38,847 nt of DNA, from the NCBI GenBank assembly GCA_014656015.1, contig BNBP01000068.1, positions 1-38,847 of the forward strand, given 5' to 3'. Under the pieces are notes generated by a model. It saw only the letters and a list, made by a program, of their open reading frames with translations, ran no database searches and was not told the DNA's origin. This document shows positions 33,052-38,847 of the stretch, one piece after another. Numbering within the stretch: position 1 is the first letter of the stretch; every line of letters starts with the position of its first letter. This DNA comes from Streptomyces griseoaurantiacus (GTDB lineage Bacteria; Actinomycetota; Actinomycetes; Streptomycetales; Streptomycetaceae). A program made the position numbers and the translations under genes.

Positions 33052-33372
33052 GTGATCAGCATCAACAGCAGCTTCGTCAGCACCGCCAAAGTGACCGATC
33101 GCTCGGCCGCCTCCGTGTGCCCGCAGGGCGTCTCCTACCTGGGCACCGGTGTGTCCGGCATCCGTGTCGACCGTCCGGCGTCCCTCCTGTCTCTCTCGGG
33201 CCTGCCCGTCCGTGAGCGCGATGAGCGACCGACCAAGGCACTGGAAGCGGTAGAGGCACAGGCGCAGGCCCATGCCTTTGCGGCGGCCGGTGCCGGATTC
33301 CGGAAGCAGACGAAGCAGCACCACCTGATGTGGGCCTTCCGCGGGCCTGAACCCTGGAGTGATCCAGCCTGA
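33052..33372 (+). CDS. Leader ORF (uORF) of wblC, 106 residues
   Basis: GTG 33052 follows GGGAGG at good spacing. The peptide starts MISINSSFVSTAKVTDR. It ends 172 bases before wblC, just upstream of a terminator hairpin. WhiB7/WblC genes are known to be controlled by a translated uORF whose slowed translation under antibiotics lets transcription pass an attenuator. The uORF 3' end (33337-33344) contains the antiterminator strand, as such a model requires. The peptide itself has no recognised domain. Confidence 0.75.
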   Translation: MISINSSFVSTAKVTDRSAASVCPQGVSYLGTGVSGIRVDRPASLLSLSGLPVRERDERPTKALEAVEAQAQAHAFAAAGAGFRKQTKQHHLMWAFRGPEPWSDPA

Positions 33373-33430
33373 TCGCCGATCAGGCAGGCGCCTTCAGGGC
33401 CGCGGAACCCAACCGGGATCCGCGGCCCTT
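33337..33430 (+). promoter_or_regulatory. wblC attenuator: antiterminator strand and intrinsic terminator
   Basis: Terminator: GGGCCGCGGA (33397-33406) pairs with TCCGCGGCCC (33419-33428), plus one A-T pair, followed by TTCTGTTTGT. Antiterminator: TTCCGCGG (33337-33344), inside the uORF, is perfectly complementary to CCGCGGAA (33400-33407), the left arm of the terminator. Between them, CCTGATC-GCC-GATCAGG (33368-33384) and CTGGA-GTGA-TCCAG form extra hairpins. Ribosomes completing the uORF would cover the antiterminator strand and allow termination; upstream stalling would free it. Confidence 0.75.
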
Positions 33431-33544
33431 CTGTTTGTCCCGCACCGGGACCGACGGACGAAGGACCTCGGAACAAGAACAGCCCCGGTACCAGCCGACT
33501 CCCGGCCCCACAGGGCCGGACCGACCAGACGAGGAAGACGAACC

Positions 33545-33913
33545 GTGCAACTCGAAGCGCACGTCCCGTCCGTACCGCCTTCCGACACGATCCCCAAGCC
33601 CGTCCTTCCGGAGGACTCCACCTTGACCCCGCTCACCACGCTCACCGCGCTCGACGACGCCATCGAGAACCTCGGTGTCGCCGTCCCGTGCCGCTCGTAC
33701 GACCCGGAGGTCTTCTTCGCCGAGTCGCCGGCGGACGTCGAGTACGCGAAGTCGCTCTGCCGCACCTGCCCGCTGGTCGACGCCTGCCTCGCCGGCGCCA
33801 AGGAGCGGCGCGAGCCCTGGGGCGTCTGGGGTGGCGAACTGTTCGTCCAGGGCGTCGTCGTCGCCCGGAAGCGGCCGCGTGGCCGCCCGCGCAAGAACCC
33901 GGTCACGGCATGA
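33545..33913 (+). CDS. wblC: WhiB-family antibiotic-resistance regulator WblC (WhiB7)
   Basis: A 122-residue iron-sulfur transcription factor that activates resistance genes after ribosome-targeting antibiotics, acting with the housekeeping sigma factor. GTG 33545 is chosen with GAGGAAG 8 bases upstream. Cluster Cys: C49, C72, C75, C81 (VPCRSYDPE, LCRTCPLVDAC). The turn GVWGG (93-97) follows, and the C-terminal AT-hook RGRPRKN (about 112-118) binds the A/T tract of target promoters. The AT-hook separates WhiB7 from other Wbl proteins. Its stop overlaps the next ORF by ATGA. Confidence 0.95.
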   Translation: MQLEAHVPSVPPSDTIPKPVLPEDSTLTPLTTLTALDDAIENLGVAVPCRSYDPEVFFAESPADVEYAKSLCRTCPLVDACLAGAKERREPWGVWGGELFVQGVVVARKRPRGRPRKNPVTA

Positions 33914-34233
33914 ACACCCCCGGCACGATCAACCGTCCCCTCACGCTCGACCCCACGAAGCAGGCCCCGATGAAGCCGTCCACGAACGAGCCGTCCGGCT
34001 CCGCGATCGAAGACGTCACCACCACGGGTGCGAACGACTCGCGCCAGAACAGGACCCGAGAGATGCAACTCATCCCAGAAGCCCTGGCTCGTGCGCATAT
34101 GCACGACCGACTGCGAGAGGCCGAGCGGGAACGCCAGGCCGTGCGCCTGGCGGTCGCCCGCCGGATGCAGCGCCGGGCCGAGCGCGCGTCGCTGCGCGCC
34201 CGCCGCGCGCTGGCCATGGCCGTCATGCAGTGA
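33910..34233 (+). CDS. Small Arg-rich helical protein translationally coupled to wblC
   Basis: A 107-residue ORF; ATG 33910 overlaps the wblC stop (ATGA). The first 50 residues are Thr/Pro/Ser-rich and disordered. From MQLIPEALARAHM onward the protein is a continuous Arg/Ala/Glu helix (RLREAERERQAVRLAVARRM). Internal Met residues (for example near residue 21 or 52) could be alternative starts. No family recognised. Coupling means it is made when wblC is made, so a role in the same response is plausible but unproven; it might bind RNA or the ribosome given its charge. Confidence 0.65.
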   Translation: MNTPGTINRPLTLDPTKQAPMKPSTNEPSGSAIEDVTTTGANDSRQNRTREMQLIPEALARAHMHDRLREAERERQAVRLAVARRMQRRAERASLRARRALAMAVMQ

Positions 34234-34263
34234 CCCACCGCGGTCATCGACGATGAACCTCAC

Positions 34264-34295
34264 CCGGGGGCCGGTCCACCAGGACCGGCCCCCGG
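34264..34295. terminator. 14-bp hairpin ending the wblC operon
   Basis: CCGGGGGCCGGTCC (34264-34277) pairs perfectly with GGACCGGCCCCCGG (34282-34295) around ACCA. It lies 30 bases after the coupled ORF and 42 bases beyond the stop of the convergent ABC1 kinase gene, so it can serve both strands. Confidence 0.85.
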
Positions 34296-34337
34296 TCGCG
34301 TCCCGGGGCCGGGACCGCGCCGCGACTGCGCCGGGGC

Positions 34338-35921
34338 TCAGGCCTGCGAGGCGGACCGCTTCCCGGAGCCGTCACCGCGCCCGTCCCCGAGCCCCTCGCC
34401 GGTCCCGTGCGCCGGCTCGTCCCCGGGCTCCCTGCCGGATTCCGCCTCGGCCTTCTGCTGCCCGGGAAGCCGCACCTCCTCGGCCTCCTCGACCTCCTCC
34501 GTAAGAGCGAGGTCCGCGGCGTCCGTGTCCTCGGGCTCGACGAGCTCGACGGGCTCGTCCGTCTCCGCCGCCTCGAAGAAGTCGTCCTCCTCCTCGACGA
34601 AACCCGGAAGCCACTGCTCCAGTTCCTCCCGCAGCCGCACCGTCGCGCCCAATTGGCACAGCACGCCGATCGTGCTGAGGGTGACCCGGTGGATCAGCAG
34701 GTACGACGGGGGCAGATTGAGCTTCTTGCCGAGCTGGTAGGCGGGAGAGCGGACATCGGCGATTCGGGCCGCCTGGCTGCGGATCCAGCCCCGCGTGAAG
34801 GTGAACTCCTCGACCCTGGCGGGTTCGATGATCGGCAGGAGGTAGTCCAGGACCGCGTCCGGCTCCAGGTCGATGGACTCCTTGACGAATCCCTCCTCGC
34901 GCAGATGCGTGTAGACGAATTCGGCATCGCCTTCGAGCGTCATCCGCAGCGAGCGGCCGATCGGCGCGGGCAGCCCGCCGGGGAGCCGGTCGACGGTACC
35001 GAAGTCCAGGACGCCGAGCCTCCAGTCGTCCTCGCCCTGAGGGCCGCCGGGCAGCAGCCGGAAGTTGCCGGGGTGCGGGTCGGCGTGGAGCAGGCCGGTG
35101 CGGGCCGGTCCGGAGAAGAGGAAGCGGGCCAGCAACTGGCCGGCCCGGTCGCGCTGCTCCTTGGTGCCCGCGGAGATGATCTCCGACAGGGGCGTCCCGT
35201 CCATCCATTCGGTCACCAGGACCTGCTCGCACTGATGGACCACCGCCGGGACGACCACGTCCGGGTCCTCCGCGAACTCCTCCGCGTGCGCCTGCTGGGC
35301 CTCCGCCTCCAGGCCGTAGTCCAGTTCCTCCGAGACCCGGTCGCGCAGCTCGGTGATCAGCGGCTTGATGTCCATGCCGGGGACGAGCGGACCGAGCAGC
35401 CGGGCGAACCGGCTGAGCTGGTTGAGGTCGGAGAGCAGCGCGTCGCCCGCGCCCGGGTACTGGACCTTGACCGCCACCTCGCGGCCGTCGTGCCACACCG
35501 CCCGGTGCACCTGGCCGATGGACGCGGCGGCCGAGGGCTTGTCCTCGAACTCCTGGAAAAGCTCCTGCCAGTCCTCGCCCAGCCGTTCCGCCAGTACGGC
35601 GTGGACGGTCCGGGTCGGCATCGGAGGAGCCGCCTCCTGGAGCTTCGTGAGCGCGGCTCGGTAGGGCCCGGCGACCTCCTCGGGCAGCGCCGACTCGAAG
35701 ACGGACAGGGCCTGCCCGAACTTCATGGCACCGCCCTTGAGCTCGCCGAGGACCTTGAACAGCTGGTCCGCGGTGCGCTGCTGGAGCTCACGGCCCACGA
35801 GCTCCGCCGACTCGCCGACGATCCGTTTGCCGAGTCCCCAGGTCGCCCGTCCGGCGAAGCCGAGCGGGAGCGCCGCGAGCTTGGCGGTCCGGGTGACCGC
35901 CTTGCGGGGAAGATCAGACAT
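34338..35921 (-). CDS. ABC1/UbiB (AarF-type) atypical kinase
   Basis: A 527-residue protein; ATG 35921 with GGAGGG 4-5 bases upstream. Motifs of the ABC1/ADCK/UbiB family: KxGQ segment (GGAMKFGQALS), Ala-rich nucleotide loop (SAAASIGQVHRA), VAVKVQYPG with the ATP-contacting Lys, catalytic HADPHPGNF, and metal-binding LDFGTVDRL. The C-terminal 90 residues are acidic and disordered, a lineage-specific tail. Family members are ATPases or kinases linked to quinone/lipid metabolism; the actinobacterial role is unclear. It overlaps the ThiF-like gene by 8 bases, so the two are coupled. Rv3197, next to whiB7 in M. tuberculosis, is the equivalent and has been linked to macrolide resistance. Confidence 0.9.
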   Translation of the reverse strand: MSDLPRKAVTRTAKLAALPLGFAGRATWGLGKRIVGESAELVGRELQQRTADQLFKVLGELKGGAMKFGQALSVFESALPEEVAGPYRAALTKLQEAAPPMPTRTVHAVLAERLGEDWQELFQEFEDKPSAAASIGQVHRAVWHDGREVAVKVQYPGAGDALLSDLNQLSRFARLLGPLVPGMDIKPLITELRDRVSEELDYGLEAEAQQAHAEEFAEDPDVVVPAVVHQCEQVLVTEWMDGTPLSEIISAGTKEQRDRAGQLLARFLFSGPARTGLLHADPHPGNFRLLPGGPQGEDDWRLGVLDFGTVDRLPGGLPAPIGRSLRMTLEGDAEFVYTHLREEGFVKESIDLEPDAVLDYLLPIIEPARVEEFTFTRGWIRSQAARIADVRSPAYQLGKKLNLPPSYLLIHRVTLSTIGVLCQLGATVRLREELEQWLPGFVEEEDDFFEAAETDEPVELVEPEDTDAADLALTEEVEEAEEVRLPGQQKAEAESGREPGDEPAHGTGEGLGDGRGDGSGKRSASQA

Positions 35922-37182
35922 GCGCCCTCCAAGTCCTGGACAGCCGTGTCGCCGGGGCCTTGCGGGACACCTCCGCCGACGGCTGCCGCACGGCCATTGT
36001 CGCGCGTGACCCGCCGTCCTCCGCGTCCCGTGCCCTGTTACCTTTCTCCACCTTTTCCGCGCGGCCCTCGGCCCCGTCACCGCTGCCGTCCTTCCGCGCC
36101 GCGCCGCACGGGCAGCCGGGATGGGCCCACACCGGGCGCGCGTGCCAGTCGAACCGGGGCACGGCGGCCTCCCAGCGGGCGCCGGCGCTCGCCGGGGTCC
36201 CGCCGTCGAGGAAGGTGAGGGCGTGCCCGGCGGCGAGCGATGCGACGGCGGAGGCCAGCGCCAGGTCACATGCCTGTCCCGGGCGGGGGCGCCCCGAGCG
36301 CCACTGGGCCACCAGGCGCGGCCAGGTCTCGTCCCGGTCGCGGCGGTGCCGGTCCAGGCAGTCCGCGCATGCGGTTTCCCCGGGGACCACGAGCGGCCCG
36401 ACCACCCCCGTGCCCTCGACGACCCCCGCGTACAGATGGGGTGTTCCGGAGGCGAGCAGCGGCTCGACGGCGGCCGGATCGGGGGCGTGGACGGCGAGAC
36501 CGTCGCGCGGGGCGAGCACCACCAGATCCAGACCGGGATCGGCGCAGCCCTCGCCCGGTGACCCGGCCGCCCGGCGGCCCGGGGGCCGATCGGGCGCTGC
36601 CCGGCGCACCGCCCTGCGGGCCGCCTCGTCGCGGCGTTCGCCGACCGACTCCGCCGGGAACCCGCCCGGTGCCACGTCCCACGGCTCGACCCGGCCGATG
36701 TCCCGCACGTCGACCTCGCCCACCCCCGCCCCGGCGAGCAGCGAGGCGAGGACGACGCCGACCCGCCCGGCACCCCTGACCCGCACCCGCAGGGAACGGC
36801 GGGCGGCGAGCCGGTCGAGTGCGGCGCCCGGCTCGCGGGCGAGGAGCGACAGGGAGGCGAGGTCGGGACGGAGCCGGTCGAGGACCTCCTTTCTCTCCCG
36901 GAGATCCGCGGCCTCCGGGCCACCGCCCTTCGCGTCGTCCAGCAGGCCCGAGGCGGACAGCCGCTCCACCAGCGTGTCCACGTGGCCGTCCGGCAGGCCC
37001 ATCCGGCGACCCTCGTCCCGCAGCAGGGGCAGCCCCCGGGTCCCGTCGAGCAGGCCGAGCAGACTGCCCGTCGCGGTGTCCACCGGTCCCACCACCATGG
37101 CGTGTGCGGGCGCCATCCCGAACTGCACGGTGTTCAGATCCCGCCAGCCGCGCCGCAGCGCGGGCTTCACCATCGGATGCAT
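35914..37182 (-). CDS. ThiF/E1-like protein (degenerate, TOMM-cyclodehydratase-type)
   Basis: A 422-residue protein; ATG 37182 with GGGGGAA 4 bases upstream. The N-terminal 125 residues resemble the winged-helix, leader-binding region of E1-like TOMM proteins (VDTATGSLLGLLDGTRGLPLL). The Rossmann region follows (VRVRGAGRVGVVLASLLAGAGVG, residues about 145-170), then LDLVVLAP, and zinc pairs CADCLDRH and CPCG. The adenylating Arg/Asp pattern of true E1 enzymes is only partly preserved, so activity is uncertain. No precursor peptide or cyclodehydratase partner is seen nearby. It is coupled to the ABC1 kinase. Rv3196 holds the equivalent position in mycobacteria. C-terminal about 60 residues are low complexity. 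Confidence 0.8.
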   Translation of the reverse strand: MHPMVKPALRRGWRDLNTVQFGMAPAHAMVVGPVDTATGSLLGLLDGTRGLPLLRDEGRRMGLPDGHVDTLVERLSASGLLDDAKGGGPEAADLRERKEVLDRLRPDLASLSLLAREPGAALDRLAARRSLRVRVRGAGRVGVVLASLLAGAGVGEVDVRDIGRVEPWDVAPGGFPAESVGERRDEAARRAVRRAAPDRPPGRRAAGSPGEGCADPGLDLVVLAPRDGLAVHAPDPAAVEPLLASGTPHLYAGVVEGTGVVGPLVVPGETACADCLDRHRRDRDETWPRLVAQWRSGRPRPGQACDLALASAVASLAAGHALTFLDGGTPASAGARWEAAVPRFDWHARPVWAHPGCPCGAARKDGSGDGAEGRAEKVEKGNRARDAEDGGSRATMAVRQPSAEVSRKAPATRLSRTWRAHV

Positions 37183-37339
37183 CACATTCCCCCGTAGCCG
37201 TGTCCTCGCACCGATCCGTCGACGAGCCGATGAGTGGTCCACCGGGACGTGCTCCGCCGACGAGTGCGAGGGCCAGGATGCCGGGCCGACCGCGCAGCCC
37301 GTCCCGAGTTGTCCACAGGCAGAGGCATTCGTCGTACAA

Positions 37340-37365
37340 GTCATGCGATATGCAGGTCATGCGAT
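37340..37365. repeat. Two 10-bp direct repeats (GTCATGCGAT) in the divergent ThiF/M48 region
   Basis: GTCATGCGAT occurs at 37340-37349 and 37356-37365, period 16, in an A/T-richer patch of the 274-base divergent region. The region also has a perfect DnaA-box 9-mer TTGTCCACA at 37309-37317. The repeats look like an operator, but no known regulator site is recognised. Confidence 0.55.
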
Positions 37366-37456
37366 TCGTGCGGATTGCGCACGGCGTGGCGCCCGCTACC
37401 CGCCGAGCGCGCCCGGAAGGGGGACTTCCCCCGTGCGCAGCGGGTAACGTGCGGGC

Positions 37457-38053
37457 GTGTCCGCCGATCCACCGCACCGCGCAGCCGAACCGCAGCGCAG
37501 CACGACGAACCCGCCGCAGGGCGGCCGGACGACGAGCGCGATCGAGGTCCGCAGGAGCGCGCGACGGCGCAGAACGGTCTCCGCGTACCGCGAGGGCGAT
37601 CGCACCGTCGTGCTCATCCCCGCCCGGATGTCCGAGGCGGAGGAGCAGCGCTGGGTCACCGTCATGCTCGAGAAACTGGCCGCCCAGGAGAGCAGGCGAC
37701 GCCTGGGCGACGCCGAGCTGGCCGAGCGCGCCGAGCGGCTGTCGGCGCAGTACTTCGAGGGGCGGGCCCGGCCCGCCACCGTCCGCTGGGTCACCAACCA
37801 GAACACCCGCTGGGGCTCCTGCACCCCCGCCGAGGGCAGCATCCGCCTCTCGCACCGCCTGCGGGACATGCCCGAGTACGTCGTCGACTACGTGCTGCTG
37901 CACGAACTCGCGCATCTGCTGGTCCCCGGGCACGGCCCCCGCTTCTGGCAGCTCCTGGAGGCCTATCCGCGCACGGAGCGGGCCCGCGGCTACCTCGAAG
38001 GGGTAGTGGCCGCCGGGCGGCTGCCGCACCAGCCCGAGTCGTCGGCCGAATAG
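37457..38053 (+). CDS. M48-type zinc metallopeptidase (YgjP/SprT-like, DUF45)
   Basis: A 198-residue cytosolic protein. GTG 37457 is 6 bases past TAACGT (37445-37450), a likely -10, so leaderless translation is probable. A disordered N-tail is followed by an Arg-rich segment (VRRSARRRRTVSAYREG), then the DUF45 signature NTRWGSCTP and zinc site HELAHLLVPGHGPRFW. This family includes YgjP and the SprT-like proteins. The position beside the ThiF-like gene matches Rv3195/Rv3196 content in mycobacteria. Function unknown. Confidence 0.88.
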   Translation: MSADPPHRAAEPQRSTTNPPQGGRTTSAIEVRRSARRRRTVSAYREGDRTVVLIPARMSEAEEQRWVTVMLEKLAAQESRRRLGDAELAERAERLSAQYFEGRARPATVRWVTNQNTRWGSCTPAEGSIRLSHRLRDMPEYVVDYVLLHELAHLLVPGHGPRFWQLLEAYPRTERARGYLEGVVAAGRLPHQPESSAE

Positions 38054-38146
38054 CGTCGCGGGCGCCGGACGGCCGTCCCGCGAGGCACGGCGGGCGCTTT
38101 CGGACCCGGGCCCTGTTGTGTACCGGGTCTGTACCGGCCTCCTCCG

Positions 38147-38169
38147 TTGTCGGACTTTGCCGTTAGCCT
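38147..38169 (+). promoter_or_regulatory. RecA_NDp-like promoter upstream of the TerD gene
   Basis: TTGTCGGAC (38147-38155), N8, TAGCCT (38164-38169). The first seven bases match TTGTCRG and the spacing is exact; the last two of the nonamer differ. The leader to the ATG is about 36 bases. Upstream, TGTACCGG is repeated (about 38119 and 38130). Confidence 0.55.
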
Positions 38170-38211
38170 GGCGCGACGCACTCGCATACGGGATGGGGGA
38201 CGGTCGTACGC

Positions 38212-38847
38212 ATGGCCAGGGAATTCCAACGCGGCCACAAGGCCAGGATCAGTGACCTCACCGCGGGAACGGATCTGTACGTGGGTGTGCAGATCGCCGG
38301 CCCCGGGCTGACGTTCGACATCAGTTGCTTCGGGCTCGACGCCGAGGAGCGGCTCTCGGACGACCGGTACTTCGTCTTCTTCAACCAGCCGAAGACGCCC
38401 GAGGAGTCCATTCAGCTGCTCGGCGCCCAGGCGGGCGACACCGAGTCCTTCCGGGTGACGCTGGACCGGATACCGCCTCACATTCAGAAGCTGTCGTTCA
38501 CCGCGACGCTCGACGGCGCCGGCCAGATGTCCCAGATCGGCCCCGGCTACCTGCGCATCGTCGCGGGCGGCGAGGAGGTCGCCCGCTACCCGTTCAGCGG
38601 CTCCGAGTTCAGCACGGAGCGGGCCGTCATGCTCGGTGACTTCTACCTCAAGGACGTCTGGCGGTTCGCGGCCGTGGGCCAGGGCTTCGACGGCGGCCTC
38701 GACGCGCTGCTGAAGAACTTCGGCGGCGAGGTGGCCGAGGAGGAGGCGCCGGCGCCGCAGCAGGCCCCGCCGCCGCAGGCGGGCGCCGCCCTCGGGTTCG
38801 CCCCGCCCGCCCAGGCCACCGCGCCCCCGGCCTTCGGCGCCCCCGCG
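38212..38847 (+). CDS. TerD-family stress protein (3' end beyond the window)
   Basis: ATG 38212 with GGGGGA about 11 bases upstream. The first 175 residues are a TerD domain: LTAGTDLYVGVQIAGPGLTF, ISCFGLDAEERLSDDRYFVFFNQ, IQKLSFTATLDG and VWRFAAVGQGFDGGLDALLKNFGG. TerD proteins are calcium-binding and linked to tellurite, oxidative and DNA-damage stress. The visible tail after residue 180 is Pro/Ala/Gln-rich and still open at the window end, so a second domain may follow. Promoter resembles the damage type. Confidence 0.9.
   Translation, partial: MAREFQRGHKARISDLTAGTDLYVGVQIAGPGLTFDISCFGLDAEERLSDDRYFVFFNQPKTPEESIQLLGAQAGDTESFRVTLDRIPPHIQKLSFTATLDGAGQMSQIGPGYLRIVAGGEEVARYPFSGSEFSTERAVMLGDFYLKDVWRFAAVGQGFDGGLDALLKNFGGEVAEEEAPAPQQAPPPQAGAALGFAPPAQATAPPAFGAPA

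Noticed and set aside
35914..37182. A thiazole/oxazole-modified peptide (TOMM) biosynthetic cluster
   Set aside because: The E1-like protein resembles TOMM proteins, but no YcaO cyclodehydratase, dehydrogenase or precursor peptide is visible in the window.

Overview
The window is very GC-rich, with strong third-position G/C bias, GTG starts and several leaderless-looking genes. It carries markers of Streptomyces: a WhiB7/WblC regulator with its leader, mycoredoxin, AdnA/AdnB helicase-nucleases, and SigR-type promoters. I read it as chromosomal DNA of a Streptomyces or close relative. No rRNA, tRNA, CRISPR array, phage or plasmid genes were seen.

Left part (1-13.3 kb), accessory and exported functions. 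The left edge holds an odd reading frame: a piece of a DHA2-type MFS transporter runs in frame into nine 12-residue repeats and then a DUF3152 zinc-protease-like domain. Next is a peptide-type ABC importer operon (lipoprotein, two permeases, one double ATPase). It is preceded by a leaderless 30-codon leader peptide ending in two Cys codons and by hairpins, suggesting cysteine-responsive attenuation. A four-gene set follows (PelF-like GT4 glycosyltransferase, polytopic membrane protein, NAD-dependent epimerase, spherulin-4-like protein) that resembles a reduced Pel-type exopolysaccharide locus.

Middle part (13.3-19.3 kb). moeZ (E1-like sulfurtransferase fused to rhodanese) has a good SigR-type promoter. 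Its stop codon lies in the terminal repeat of a 181-bp palindromic MITE. Convergent to it are a secreted tripeptidyl-peptidase-like lipoprotein and a 924-residue membrane protein combining a kinase-like domain with an LPG-synthase-type membrane domain.

Right part (19.4-38.8 kb), a stress and repair block whose content matches the mycobacterial Rv3195-Rv3206c neighbourhood: alkyltransferase-like protein, adnA, adnB, M20 peptidase, nudC, mycoredoxin, uvrD2, wblC with a coupled small ORF, ABC1 kinase, ThiF-like protein, zinc metallopeptidase, and a TerD protein cut by the right edge. Four promoters here match the RecA-independent DNA-damage (RecA_NDp, PafBC-type) motif. The mycoredoxin has a SigR-type promoter, and wblC has its autoregulatory promoter, a 106-codon uORF and a terminator/antiterminator pair. 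The block therefore appears to join DNA-damage, thiol-oxidative and ribosome-targeting-antibiotic responses.
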